A DNA stretch of 64,000 nt from Veillonella dispar (GCF_900637515.1 NZ_LR134375.1:433501-497500); one strand, 5' to 3'. Shown: positions 16,970 to 26,064, counted from the first letter of the stretch. Numbers and translations are program-made. The notes: generated from the letters alone by a model not told the origin.

Positions 16970-17821
16970 ATGGCAGAATATAATGGCGTAACACTTGAGC
17001 CACTTATGGATGGTTCTCAAGATCGTGACTATCAAGTTGAACAATTTATTTTCTGGGGTGCAGGTCGTGCAGCGGCATTGGCATTATCCCCTAAATTCAG
17101 CAGTGTTGCTTTGTGCGCCAATGCAACGTATATGGTAACTCGCATTGCACATCTTTATGAAGTAGAATTGCAATCTGGTGCCGTAGTGGGTCTAGTTGGT
17201 GGTCTTAGCACAGCTGTAGGTACAGCGGCTATTTCTCTTCTTGTTCCTCTAAAAGCAGTTCGCGTTCCTGTAGCAGTTGGTTTAACATATGCTATCGGTA
17301 AAATTGCTCACATTTGGATCCAAGATGGTATGCCTTCTGATATCGAACGTTATAAACCAATGGTTGCTGAATTCCTTGAAAGCGGTAAAGCTATAGCAGG
17401 TGACATCATCCGTGATGCAAGCGCTAGCATTCCTTTCACACAAGGTCAACGCGACGTTTGGGCTGGTATTGCTAATGAAACAGGTCTTGCTAAAGAAACT
17501 TTGAAACAAGTTTACGAAGAAAAAGTAACACCTGCTATCGATAAATGGAATACAGAAACAAAATATCAAATCCATGACAATGCAGCAGAAGTTGTGGCGA
17601 AAGTAACCGATGCGGCAAAAGAGAAAATTGATGTTGCTAAAGGAAATATTGATGTAGCTAAAGAATTAGCTAAAGGTGGCGTAGAAGTAGCTAAAGCTTC
17701 TGCACAAGCTGCAGTAGAAACTGCAAAAACTAAAGCTAATGATGCTGTTGAAACAGCAAAAGATGTTGCTACAAACACTGTTAATACAGCAAAAGATAAA
17801 ATTGGTGGTTTGCGCAAATAG
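16970..17821 (+). CDS. Membrane protein with DUF697-like helices and an LEA-like repetitive tail
   Basis: 283 aa in two parts. Residues about 30-120 hold hydrophobic helices with VGLVGGLSTAVGTAAISLL and VGLTYAIGKIAHIWIQDG, reminiscent of DUF697/YcjF-type membrane proteins. From about residue 200 the chain is an Ala/Lys/Asp-rich amphipathic helix made of irregular 11-residue repeats (DVAKELAKGGVEVAKASAQA style), like LEA or apolipoprotein-type stress proteins. This tail could lie on membranes or other surfaces. Function unknown. The DUF1232 gene begins 13 bases after it, so both are likely one operon. Confidence 0.75.
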   Translation: MAEYNGVTLEPLMDGSQDRDYQVEQFIFWGAGRAAALALSPKFSSVALCANATYMVTRIAHLYEVELQSGAVVGLVGGLSTAVGTAAISLLVPLKAVRVPVAVGLTYAIGKIAHIWIQDGMPSDIERYKPMVAEFLESGKAIAGDIIRDASASIPFTQGQRDVWAGIANETGLAKETLKQVYEEKVTPAIDKWNTETKYQIHDNAAEVVAKVTDAAKEKIDVAKGNIDVAKELAKGGVEVAKASAQAAVETAKTKANDAVETAKDVATNTVNTAKDKIGGLRK

Positions 17822-17834
17822 GCGCTAAAGGATT

Positions 17835-18185
17835 ATGAAGATGAATCCATTGAAAATTATTAAATATGGTAAGTATTTTAACGAATCTAAATTCGCCGCT
17901 TTTTTAGGACGATATGGTAAGAAGCTTGCCTTTGTACAACGAGCAGTGACCTTGTTCCTTTGTATGCGTGACAAGGACACTCCAAAATATGTAAAAGCAG
18001 TCATTGCTGGTGCCTTAGGGTATCTTGTATTACCTATTGATATTGTACCGGATACAATTCCTGTATTAGGTTGGATAGATGATGTAGCAGTGCTTGGTCT
18101 TGCCTTCAAGGTTGCCAATCGTTACATTAAAACTCGTCATCAAGAAGAGGCAAAAAAATACTTCCCATTTGGTGGCAGTAACTAG
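17835..18185 (+). CDS. YkvA family protein (DUF1232)
   Basis: 116 aa; the start is either the ATG at 17835 or 17841, which share the AAAGG ribosome site. The diagnostic DUF1232 stretch is GYLVLPIDIVPDTIPVLGWI followed by DDVAVLGLA (from residue about 58), a hydrophobic hairpin with acidic turns. It is followed by a basic tail. DUF1232 proteins are small membrane-associated proteins with no settled role. The link to the LEA-like membrane protein upstream suggests a joint envelope or stress function. Confidence 0.85.
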   Translation: MKMNPLKIIKYGKYFNESKFAAFLGRYGKKLAFVQRAVTLFLCMRDKDTPKYVKAVIAGALGYLVLPIDIVPDTIPVLGWIDDVAVLGLAFKVANRYIKTRHQEEAKKYFPFGGSN

Positions 18186-18197
18186 CTTTTAACCATT

Positions 18198-18240
18198 AAG
18201 GCAGTTTGATCCGTTGCGATTAAACTGCCTTTATTTATTT
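18198..18240 (+). terminator. Terminator after the DUF1232 gene
   Basis: AAGGCAGTTT pairs with AAACTGCCTT across a 14-base loop, followed by a T-rich tract (TATTTATTT). Confidence 0.85.
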
Positions 18241-18303
18241 GACACGCTAAAGTAATAGATATACAATGAAGGTTGTATTCTATGAAAAAAGAAGGATAAA
18301 TAT

Positions 18304-18723
18304 ATGCATATTGCTTCAGTAAATGTACGCTTTTACGAAACCGATATGATGGGTATTGCGCACCATAGTAATCATTTTAGATGGTTTGAAATGGCACGCA
18401 TTGAATTCCTTCGTCAAATCGGTGTAACCTTGTGGGATATGATGAATGAGGATATTGTATTTCCTATCATGAATGTATCTTGCAATTATAAAGAACCAGC
18501 AAATTTTGATGATGAACTTCACATCGAAACATATTTGGTTAAGATGACACGTGCTCAAATGATATTCCGTTATCGTATGCGCCGTGCCAGTGATGGTGCG
18601 CTCCTAGCTACGGGAGAGACTAAGAATGCATTTATGTCAAAATCAACAGGTAAAATTGTGCGATTAGACGATACTTTTTATCAGCCTATGTTAGCAGCTG
18701 TTGAGGAGATGCCTAATGAGTGA
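18304..18723 (+). CDS. Acyl-CoA thioesterase, YbgC/FadM-type hotdog
   Basis: 139 aa, single 4HBT hotdog domain. The active-site motif YETDMMGIAHHSNHFRWFE (residues 11-29) has the catalytic Asp and the following helix wording typical of YbgC/FadM. It hydrolyses acyl-CoA or acyl-ACP thioesters; chain length is not evident. GAAGGAT is close to the start. Its stop overlaps the murI start by eight bases, so it is the first gene of the murI operon. Confidence 0.88.
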   Translation: MHIASVNVRFYETDMMGIAHHSNHFRWFEMARIEFLRQIGVTLWDMMNEDIVFPIMNVSCNYKEPANFDDELHIETYLVKMTRAQMIFRYRMRRASDGALLATGETKNAFMSKSTGKIVRLDDTFYQPMLAAVEEMPNE

Positions 18724-19519
18724 TGTACAACAATTGCCTATCGGCGTGTTTGACTCCGGTGTAGGCGGGCTATCTGTTTTAAAGGTCTTACAAGAACAAT
18801 TCCCTAACGAAGACTTCATCTATATTGGTGATAATGCGAATAACCCGGTGGGAAATCGTAGTGATGATGAAATTACTTATTTAGCTTGTCATATTGCAGA
18901 GGCTCTTGAAAAACAGCCTGTAAAATTGATGGTTATTGCTTGCAATACGTTTACTGTTGTAGCCCTTGATGCGGTACGTGAACGCGTGTCTGTACCCGTT
19001 ATTGGAGTATCACAAGGCGTAAAAACAGCGATTAGTCAAAGCAAAAGCAAGACCATTGGTATCATGGCGACGGTAGCAACTGTGAATAGTCATATTCATA
19101 AACATGTAGCCCTTGAAGTTGATCATGAAGTGCTCGTATGGGAGCAACCATGTCCTGAATTGGCAGGCCTTATTGAGCAAGGTCATTTAGATGACCATTT
19201 TGTACGCGATGTATGTACTGAATATCTAGAGCCTTTATTGTCCCGAGAGATTGAGGTCGTAGTTTTGGGCTGTACTCATTTCCCATTTGTACAACCTTTG
19301 CTAGAGGAACTAACGTCAGGGCGCATTCAATTCATCGACCCTGCTTTTGAAACGAGTGAACTTGTTCGCCGCAGATTAGAGGGTAAAGATTTATTTAACC
19401 CTCAAAAAACGGCGGGTACTGTGTCATTGTATTTTACAAAGGATATTGAGCTTGGTGATAAGCTGAGCGCCTCTTTCCTTAATACAAGTCGTCGCAGCAT
19501 TGAACATATTACATTATAA
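18716..19519 (+). CDS. murI: Glutamate racemase MurI
   Basis: 267 aa from the ATG at 18716, with GAGGAG seven bases ahead inside the previous gene. It shows GVFDSGVGGLSVLK near the N-terminus, the first catalytic Cys in IACNTFT (about residue 73) and the second in LGCTHFPF (about residue 185). MurI interconverts L- and D-glutamate to supply D-Glu for peptidoglycan, in the cytoplasm. It is followed at 12 bases by an uncharacterised membrane-anchored protein and an F420-ligase-fold protein, probably one operon. Confidence 0.96.
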   Translation: MSDVQQLPIGVFDSGVGGLSVLKVLQEQFPNEDFIYIGDNANNPVGNRSDDEITYLACHIAEALEKQPVKLMVIACNTFTVVALDAVRERVSVPVIGVSQGVKTAISQSKSKTIGIMATVATVNSHIHKHVALEVDHEVLVWEQPCPELAGLIEQGHLDDHFVRDVCTEYLEPLLSREIEVVVLGCTHFPFVQPLLEELTSGRIQFIDPAFETSELVRRRLEGKDLFNPQKTAGTVSLYFTKDIELGDKLSASFLNTSRRSIEHITL

Positions 19520-19531
19520 AGGAGATGCCCT

Positions 19532-20071
19532 ATGTGGTTTTATAACATCCTAAGTGTAGTAATAGCTATTATTGTAGCTATTGCAGCTTTGTATTTATTA
19601 TTCCGTTTGTTCGTATTGAAACAAGGTAATGAAAAGGTTATTTTATTGCCAAAACGTGCAACAAACTTCCAAGTATCTGACCGTAATTTTGAATCTATTA
19701 CCTTGTTCTGTGATATTCCATTTGTGAACAAAGGACGTCAACTTGGTACAATTATGGACTTATTCCCACGTCCATTGTTGCCAGAGGAACATTTTGATGC
19801 TGTGAAAGTACATGCATGGGCTATGGACATTAATCGTCCTCGTCATGATGGTTATTTTGAAGCTGTTATCATCAAACCTCGCAAAGGTGGTACTATTCGT
19901 GTATTCGTTACCTTAACAGGCAAAAATGGCAATATTCGTGAAGATATTAAGGGCTTCCCTTATATGGACATCGATATTTACTACCAAATCGTAGGCCGTA
20001 CAGATTATCATATCGATAAACAACGTATTCGTTTGACTGCTGAAGAAGTTCAAGCAGCATTGGTTCAATAA
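19532..20071 (+). CDS. Membrane-anchored hypothetical protein
   Basis: 179 aa with one N-terminal membrane helix (about residues 4-28, ILSVVIAIIVAIAALYLLF) and a soluble C-terminal domain of about 150 residues, likely beta-rich (ESITLFCDIPFVNKGRQLG, GGTIRVFVTLTGKNG). With an uncleaved anchor and basic residues after the helix, the soluble part is probably cytoplasmic. I do not recognise the fold. It has a GGAG ribosome site and lies between murI and an F420-ligase-like gene with 12-base gaps, so an operon role with these is likely. Function unknown. Confidence 0.8.
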   Translation: MWFYNILSVVIAIIVAIAALYLLFRLFVLKQGNEKVILLPKRATNFQVSDRNFESITLFCDIPFVNKGRQLGTIMDLFPRPLLPEEHFDAVKVHAWAMDINRPRHDGYFEAVIIKPRKGGTIRVFVTLTGKNGNIREDIKGFPYMDIDIYYQIVGRTDYHIDKQRIRLTAEEVQAALVQ

Positions 20072-20083
20072 GGAGGCATAACA

Positions 20084-20734
20084 ATGGCAGAATTAGAGTT
20101 AGTATGTGTGCCAACACGTATTCTTACAGATAATGATGACATCGTGGATGCTATCGTTGAATTTGGCGGTCATAATATTGGACCTGAAGATATCGTATGT
20201 GTAGCTGAATCTGTAGTAGCTATTACACAAGGTCGTTTTACACGTCCTGAAGAGCTAAATGTTTGCTGGCAAGCTCGTTTAATTAATCGCTTTATCCATC
20301 CAGATGGATCTATGGCATCCATTTATGGCATGCAATCCGCTATGAACCTAGATGGTAAATGGAAAGTATTGGGTGCCTTTATTTTAGGTGCTATTGCTAA
20401 GATTTTCCGCAAACCAGGTGTATTCTATGCAATTGCTCGTGCAGCATCTTTAACAGATGATGTAACTGGTACAATGCCTCCATTCGACAAGCACATCGTA
20501 TTTGGTCCAAAGGATCCAGATAAAGTAGCTGAGAAAATCGTTTCTCGCACAGGCTGTTATGGCGCTGTTGTAGCTGATGTTAATGACTTGAAACGTTCTG
20601 CTGTGTTAGGTACAAGCCGTGGCATTGACGGTAATAAAATTGCACAATTGTTGATTGACAATCCATTTGGTAATGATAGCCAAATGACTCCGATTGTTAT
20701 CATTAAAAATTACGCATCTGTATCTGGTAAATAA
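20084..20734 (+). CDS. F420-0:gamma-glutamyl ligase family protein (CofE-like)
   Basis: 216 aa. The sequence follows the CofE fold: an N-terminal segment with a conserved threonine, DIVCVAESVVAITQGR near 46-61 matching the 'DILVVxxKIVSxxEGR' pattern, an RAASLTDDVTG segment near 126, and SRTGCYGAVVADVNDLK. True CofE adds glutamate to coenzyme F420, a cofactor not expected in this type of bacterium, so the substrate is probably different. Placement behind murI hints at glutamate or D-glutamate ligation, which is inference. A terminator follows at once. Confidence 0.7.
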   Translation: MAELELVCVPTRILTDNDDIVDAIVEFGGHNIGPEDIVCVAESVVAITQGRFTRPEELNVCWQARLINRFIHPDGSMASIYGMQSAMNLDGKWKVLGAFILGAIAKIFRKPGVFYAIARAASLTDDVTGTMPPFDKHIVFGPKDPDKVAEKIVSRTGCYGAVVADVNDLKRSAVLGTSRGIDGNKIAQLLIDNPFGNDSQMTPIVIIKNYASVSGK

Positions 20735-20738
20735 CAGA

Positions 20739-20776
20739 AGGCTGTACTCATCACATAGAGATGGGTACAGCCTTTT
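20739..20776 (+). terminator. Terminator of the murI operon
   Basis: AGGCTGTAC...GTACAGCCT with an inner CATC/GATG pairing, followed by TTTTT. Confidence 0.92.
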
Positions 20777-20881
20777 TATATATTGTGAAAGTTAATAGTG
20801 GTTATATGCTAGGTAAAATAGAGTTTTTTACTTAATTTAGCATTTCTAAGTATCCTCTATTAATCTTGATAAGGAGGTTAT

Positions 20882-22591
20882 ATGTTACTAGGTTTAGACG
20901 TAGGTGGTACTTTTACAGATGCGGTCATCATCGATGGCCATCGTGTAGTAGCATCTGCTAAAAGACGGACTACCAAAGATAATTTAATGCAAGGCATAGG
21001 CGAGGCCCTTGATGCAATTCTCCAACATTTTGATACTACAAATATTGATCAAGTTACGCTGTCTACTACTGTGGTAACAAACACCATCGTGGAAGAGAAA
21101 GAGCAAGTGGTAGACCTGTTTGTAGTAACGGGACCTGGCCGAAATGTGGACGATATATTCCCTGTAAATCCTATCTATCTTCAAGGCTATACTGATCATA
21201 GAGGTATTGTGGTGGAACGTACACCTACAAATGCAGTTCGACATATAGCCGAAATGGTACAATCTCGCAGTGGCACAGATTTGGCTGCTGTATCTGCTAA
21301 ATTTGGGGTACGGAATCCTCAAGAGGAATTATCTATAACAGAAGCATTGAAAGATAGATATAATACTATCTCTAATGGCAGCTTATTAAGCGGCTCTTTG
21401 AGTTTTCCACGTCGCACTATTAGCGCATATTTTAATAGCGCTGTAACACCGGTATTTACAGTATTTAAGAAGAATGTAGAAGATGCGTTAAGCGTGCGAA
21501 ACATTAAGGCTCCACTTCATATATTAAAGGCCGATGGAGGTTCTTTACCTATGGAACATATGGTGAGTAGACCAGTAGAGACGGCTTTTACAGGACCTGC
21601 AGCAACCGTACTGGGCCTATCTGCTCTTGGAGCTATTGGGAATGAACATACAGTTGCGTTAGATATTGGCGGTACCACTACAGATATTTCTTTGTGGAAA
21701 CAAGGCAGACCGTTGATGACTAAAAGTGGTGTATCTATTCGTGAATACCCAAGTGCGGTACGCTCCTTTGCCGTTACCTCTGTTGGTATTGGCGGTGAAT
21801 CTGTCGTTCGCGTTGTAGATGGTGAAATTACTGTCGGACCTGAACGGGTGGGCCCATCGGTAGCATTAGGTGGGACAGAACCTACATTAGGGGATGCTCT
21901 CATTGTACTAGGTTATGCGTGCTATGGTAAGGTTGGATTAGCTGAACGAGCTATGGAGGTGTTGGCTAATAGACTAAGTGCTAGTACAAACGGAGATACA
22001 ACTCAGACTCAACAACAATTAGCAGAGGATGTAACTGCTTCTGGCGTTGCTCAATCAATCGTAAATAAGGCGTTGCAAACAATTCAGCATGGCATAGATG
22101 AGGTGGTAAGGGCAGAAAACAAACGACCTATCTATGTAGTAGCGGATATTGTGAACCCCGATGTGTTTGTGCCTGCTCAAATCGTGGTAGTAGGTGGAAC
22201 GGCGCCAAGCCTTGGACCTAGCATAGGTAAATATCTGGATTTACCGATTACCATACCAGAAAATGCGGCGGTGGCGAATGCTATCGGAGCAGCCCTAGCA
22301 TTATCGACTATTGAACTCACTGTTCATGTCGATACAAAACGACGCTTACTCGTTATTCCTGAACTAGGGATTAAACAACAAACCTGTACGTTGAAGCGAG
22401 TAGAACAAGTGGTGGAACGAGCTAAAGAAGCTCTCAGTGAAGAAGCATTGCGTTTAGGTCTTGGTAAAGACCAAGATATAGAGGTCATTAGTGTGGAAGA
22501 TTTCCCTGTTGTTGAGGGCTGGCAATCGATGGAACGATTAATCACTGTAAAAGTACAATTAGCAGCGGGGGTGAAACAGTATGTGGAATAA
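20882..22591 (+). CDS. Hydantoinase/oxoprolinase family protein (HyuA-like)
   Basis: 569 aa, shorter than the common 690-aa HyuA subunits. The N-terminal ATPase-fold phosphate loop GLDVGGTFTDAVI (residues 3-15) and a second loop VALDIGGTTTDIS near 260 identify the ASKHA-type hydantoinase A/oxoprolinase family. These enzymes use ATP to open or carboxylate cyclic amides and ketones. No HyuB partner is present; instead the HDAC-like gene starts 11 bases before its stop, so the two are translationally coupled. The substrate is unknown; a 5-oxoproline role is less likely because pxpABC is present at 32.5-36.4 kb. AAGGAGG precedes the ATG. Confidence 0.8.
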   Translation: MLLGLDVGGTFTDAVIIDGHRVVASAKRRTTKDNLMQGIGEALDAILQHFDTTNIDQVTLSTTVVTNTIVEEKEQVVDLFVVTGPGRNVDDIFPVNPIYLQGYTDHRGIVVERTPTNAVRHIAEMVQSRSGTDLAAVSAKFGVRNPQEELSITEALKDRYNTISNGSLLSGSLSFPRRTISAYFNSAVTPVFTVFKKNVEDALSVRNIKAPLHILKADGGSLPMEHMVSRPVETAFTGPAATVLGLSALGAIGNEHTVALDIGGTTTDISLWKQGRPLMTKSGVSIREYPSAVRSFAVTSVGIGGESVVRVVDGEITVGPERVGPSVALGGTEPTLGDALIVLGYACYGKVGLAERAMEVLANRLSASTNGDTTQTQQQLAEDVTASGVAQSIVNKALQTIQHGIDEVVRAENKRPIYVVADIVNPDVFVPAQIVVVGGTAPSLGPSIGKYLDLPITIPENAAVANAIGAALALSTIELTVHVDTKRRLLVIPELGIKQQTCTLKRVEQVVERAKEALSEEALRLGLGKDQDIEVISVEDFPVVEGWQSMERLITVKVQLAAGVKQYVE

Positions 22592-23993
22592 AGGCTTATC
22601 CTATCGTGAGCGTCATGGACTTATTAATATCCATAAAAATGTACGTAATAACTTAAATACCGACAAAAATACATCAAATCATAGTTTAGGGCTTGTATTT
22701 TTCCCTGCTTTCGACTGGAAGATTTCTGAAACCCATCCAGAACGACAAGAGCGATTGCTGTATACGCGTGATCAAATCGTTGAGGAAGGCTTATTAGATA
22801 TACCTAATATTGTGGAATATAATCCTATCGTGGCCGATTGGGATACCATAGAGCGCGTTCATGTAGGCGCTCCTGACTTAGAGTCCTGGGTAACGGAAGC
22901 ACATCGTGTGTCTGCAGGTGGGGCTATTGCCGCTGCTGATGCGGTTATGCGCGGAGAAGTAGATCGAGCCTTTGCCTTAGTAAGACCGCCAGGGCATCAT
23001 GCGATGGCCATGGTTCATGGTATTCGTGGTTTCTGTACCATTAACATTGAAGCTGTCATGATTCAACATATGCGTCAAACCTATGGTATTAAACGGGTTG
23101 CTGTGGTGGATACAGATGTACATCATGGTGATGGCTCTCAAGATGTGTTCTACCATGATCCGGATACACTATACATTAGTTTCCACCAAGATGGACGGAC
23201 CTTATATCCTGGCACAGGCTTTATGGATGAATTCGGTGGTCCACAGGCCATCGGTGGAAATATAGATATCCCATTGCCACCTGGGACTGGTGACGAAGGC
23301 TTGATGAAGGTTATGCGTGAGTTAGTATTGCCAATCCTAGAAGAATTCAATCCAGACATAGTTATTAATTCTGCAGGGCAAGATAATCACTTTAGCGATC
23401 CATTGGCTAATATGCAAGTAACCGCAAAGGGCTATGCTGAGCTTGTAGATTTATTGCAAGCAGATATAGCTGTCTTAGAAGGTGGTTACTCCGTACAAGA
23501 AGCATTGCCATATGTAAATACTGGTATTATTTTATCCATGGCAGGCCTTGATTACAGCAAGGTCGTCGAACCTGCCTTTGATCCTGTTAAATATAAGGAA
23601 AGCCAAAATGTAACTGCTTATATTGATGACCTTATCGCTAAGTGGAAGGTACAATGGGCTAACCGTCATAAGATGGCCGAAGAGGAACGTACCGGTATGG
23701 GCGATATATGGTCGAACCGCTACAATGTGTACTACGATGAAACAGGTGTACAAGAGGAACGCCTTGAAAAGGTGCGCATGTACGAAAATAAAGTTGGATG
23801 GCATAGCGTACTTTCACATGGTCAATATGGACCCTATGGGCCACAAAGTGTTTATGCCATATTCATTCCTTGGCAAGCTGATGAGGAAACTCGTCAAGAT
23901 GCCATTACAGAGGCTAAACGGGCTAAAGCAGAAGGCGGTGCTAGCCGCTATGTTGTGGTAGACCCACTTGGCGATGGACAATACGAGGTATAG
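22581..23993 (+). CDS. Histone-deacetylase-family zinc amidohydrolase with C-terminal extension
   Basis: 470 aa. The arginase/deacetylase core covers about residues 35-345: HPERQERL at 52-59, RPPGHHAM with the catalytic His pair at 139-140, VVDTDVHHGDG with zinc ligands Asp179 and His181, AGQDNHFSDP with the third ligand region, and the late LEGGYS with the transition-state Tyr. Bacterial members deacetylate acetoin-pathway proteins, polyamines or other N-acyl amines. About 120 residues follow the core (Trp/Tyr-rich, HSVLSHGQYGPYGPQSVY) that I do not recognise. Overlap with hyuA suggests consecutive amide-hydrolysing steps on one compound, which is inference. Confidence 0.85.
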   Translation: MWNKGLSYRERHGLINIHKNVRNNLNTDKNTSNHSLGLVFFPAFDWKISETHPERQERLLYTRDQIVEEGLLDIPNIVEYNPIVADWDTIERVHVGAPDLESWVTEAHRVSAGGAIAAADAVMRGEVDRAFALVRPPGHHAMAMVHGIRGFCTINIEAVMIQHMRQTYGIKRVAVVDTDVHHGDGSQDVFYHDPDTLYISFHQDGRTLYPGTGFMDEFGGPQAIGGNIDIPLPPGTGDEGLMKVMRELVLPILEEFNPDIVINSAGQDNHFSDPLANMQVTAKGYAELVDLLQADIAVLEGGYSVQEALPYVNTGIILSMAGLDYSKVVEPAFDPVKYKESQNVTAYIDDLIAKWKVQWANRHKMAEEERTGMGDIWSNRYNVYYDETGVQEERLEKVRMYENKVGWHSVLSHGQYGPYGPQSVYAIFIPWQADEETRQDAITEAKRAKAEGGASRYVVVDPLGDGQYEV

Positions 23994-24091
23994 TGGTAGA
24001 TTCTCAAAGTTGTGACTCCTGGTAATGAACCATACTGTGTTAGAATTGGTAACTATAATCTGATTCGTAGTGATAAAAAATAGTTAAATTG

Positions 24092-24135
24092 TGATATAAT
24101 AAGAAAAGATAACGCCCCTTTGTGTAAGGGGCGTT
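24092..24135 (+). promoter_or_regulatory. Extended -10 promoter and 5'-terminal hairpin of rph-rdgB
   Basis: TGATATAAT (24092-24100) is an extended -10. A start about seven bases later would place the hairpin AACGCCCC-TTTGTGTA-AGGGGCGTT (24111-24135) almost at the 5' end of the mRNA, 33 bases before the rph ATG. It lacks a T-run and so is unlikely to terminate. Confidence 0.6.
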
Positions 24136-24167
24136 CTAATGTTTAGATTTAGAATGGTGAGGTTCCT

Positions 24168-24923
24168 ATGCGCAGCGATAATAGAACAGCAGGTCAATTG
24201 CGACCTATTAAAATAACACGGAATTTTACAGAGTATGCAGAAGGTTCTGTACTCATTGAGTGCGGCAAGACTAAGGTTATCTGTACAGCCACTGTGGAGG
24301 ATTCTGTGCCACGCTGGCTCAAAGGTTCTGGCCAAGGTTGGGTAACTGCTGAATACTCCTTGTTGCCACGTTCTACGCAAACTCGCGTAAGCCGTGAGGC
24401 TGCAAAGGGTAAACAAACGGGCCGCACCGTAGAAATTCAACGCCTTATCGGTCGTGCTTTGCGCGCCGTTGTAGATCTTGAAGCATTAGGTGAACGTTCT
24501 ATTACAATCGACTGCGATGTAATTCAAGCCGATGGCGGCACGCGTACAGCATCGATTACAGGTGCCTTTGTAGCCCTCGTTGATGCGGTGGACTTCACCT
24601 TTGGTGGCGCAGGTAAATTCCCGATTACTGACTTCTGCGCAGCTATTTCCGTAGGGATTGGCCCAGAAGGTCCTATTACGGATCTTTGCTACGAAGAGGA
24701 TAGTGCAGCTATCGTTGACATGAACGTGGTGCGTACAGGCTCTGGCAATATGGTTGAGGTACAAGGTACTGGTGAACATGGTACCTTTAACCGTGATGAG
24801 CTCAATGCATTACTTGATTTAGCAGAGGCTGCTACAGATGAGCTCATGGCAAAACAACGTGAAGTACTTGGCACAACAGCAGATAAAGTAGGTAAGGTAT
24901 ATCCTACAGCTCCGGAGGTGTAA
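24168..24923 (+). CDS. rph: Ribonuclease PH
   Basis: 251 aa. The sequence is typical throughout: [17 protein letters not shown] at the start, the phosphate/RNA-binding [20 protein letters not shown] around 85-105, [20 protein letters not shown] around 115-135 with the catalytic Asp region, and [13 protein letters not shown]. It trims tRNA 3' ends by phosphorolysis, leaving mature CCA ends. The rdgB gene starts at a GTG one base after its stop, an arrangement (rph-rdgB) common in Firmicutes. Confidence 0.97.
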   Translation: MRSDNRTAGQLRPIKITRNFTEYAEGSVLIECGKTKVICTATVEDSVPRWLKGSGQGWVTAEYSLLPRSTQTRVSREAAKGKQTGRTVEIQRLIGRALRAVVDLEALGERSITIDCDVIQADGGTRTASITGAFVALVDAVDFTFGGAGKFPITDFCAAISVGIGPEGPITDLCYEEDSAAIVDMNVVRTGSGNMVEVQGTGEHGTFNRDELNALLDLAEAATDELMAKQREVLGTTADKVGKVYPTAPEV

Positions 24924-24924
24924 G

Positions 24925-25500
24925 GTGGAACAAATCGTATTAGCTACAGGCAATAAAGGGAAAATTCGTGAATTTTCTGAGGCTTTCTCTCATTTATCTA
25001 TCGATTGTGTACCGGTAAAAGATGTAATTTCCATTGATGAACCAGAGGAAACGGGTACCACTTTTATGGAAAATGCTCTATTAAAGGCTCGCTACTACGC
25101 AAAGGCTACCAATCGTCCATGCCTTGCCGATGATTCTGGCATCACCGTAGATGCTCTTAATGGGGCACCAGGCGTATATTCTGCGCGTTATGCAGGTCAT
25201 CATGGGGATGATCAAGCTAATAATGAAAAATTAATTCGCGAATTGCAAGGTAAAAGCGACCGCACAGGTCATTATGTATGTGCCTTAGCTCTCGTATATC
25301 CTGATGGCCGTGAAGTGACAGCTGAAGGCTATTGTGATGGACTTGTTCAAGATGAGCCAAAAGGGGATAATGGTTTTGGCTATGATCCATACTTTTATGT
25401 ACCTGAATTTGAAAAGACAATGGCAGAACTTAGCATTGAAGAAAAGGAAACCATCAGCCATCGTGGCCGTGCTTTACGCAAATTAATTAACAAGCTTTAA
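24925..25500 (+). CDS. rdgB: XTP/dITP diphosphatase (RdgB/HAM1)
   Basis: 191 aa with a GTG start at 24925 and CCGGAGGTG just upstream. Typical motifs: ATGNKGKIREFSEAF at the N-terminus, ETGTTFMENALLKARYYA, ADDSGI with the catalytic metal-binding Asp pair, GVYSARYAG, and GFGYDPYFYVPE near 150. It removes non-canonical purine nucleotides (XTP, ITP, dITP) from the pool. It is cotranscribed with rph. An inverted repeat GAACTAT-atggt-ATAGTTC (25508-25526) follows the gene and may be a weak terminator. Confidence 0.96.
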   Translation: MEQIVLATGNKGKIREFSEAFSHLSIDCVPVKDVISIDEPEETGTTFMENALLKARYYAKATNRPCLADDSGITVDALNGAPGVYSARYAGHHGDDQANNEKLIRELQGKSDRTGHYVCALALVYPDGREVTAEGYCDGLVQDEPKGDNGFGYDPYFYVPEFEKTMAELSIEEKETISHRGRALRKLINKL

Positions 25501-25566
25501 TATTTTCGAACTATATGGTATAGTTCATATAAATATGTAATATAATAGTATTAGAGAACTTATAAA

Positions 25567-26064
25567 ATGAAACGAATTGGTATTTTAAGTGATACCCATG
25601 GGTATCTAGATGATATAGATCTTGTCTTGGAGGCTACAGCAGACCAAGAAATTGATATGTGGCTTCATGCTGGTGATTATGGTGATGATGCACGCTATAT
25701 GCAGGAACATACTGATATTCCTGTGTATGCAGTGCGCGGTAATAATGACCGTGTACAGCCTCTTGAACCGAGAGAACAGTTGATTCCTCTAGAGGATACC
25801 TATATTTACATGACTCATGGTCATGAGGTATCATATTATAATCGCATACAAAAACTGATTGAGTTAGGCACTGATATGGGGGCGCGACTCATCGTGTCCG
25901 GTCATAGCCATCATCATGGTGAGGTTCGTGTTCGTGATGCGGTATTTGTGAATCCCGGCAGTATATCGTTGGCTCGCGACCGCTCTGGCGGTACATTTGC
26001 CATCGTTACCTACGATAATGGACAGTTTGATGTAGAGTTTGTGTATAAACAAGAAATTGTTTAG
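25567..26064 (+). CDS. YfcE/MJ0936 family metallophosphoesterase
   Basis: 165 aa, typical length. The five metal-binding blocks are visible in order: SDTHG (8-12), HAGDYG, RGNNDR, THGHEV, and GHSHHH, then VNPGSISLARD near the end. Relatives are Mn-dependent phosphodiesterases with no agreed physiological substrate. The ATG is followed by KRIGILSDTHGY; no strong Shine-Dalgarno is visible, while TATAAT at 25541-25546 is a possible -10, giving a very short leader. It lies 66 bases after rdgB. Confidence 0.92.
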   Translation: MKRIGILSDTHGYLDDIDLVLEATADQEIDMWLHAGDYGDDARYMQEHTDIPVYAVRGNNDRVQPLEPREQLIPLEDTYIYMTHGHEVSYYNRIQKLIELGTDMGARLIVSGHSHHHGEVRVRDAVFVNPGSISLARDRSGGTFAIVTYDNGQFDVEFVYKQEIV

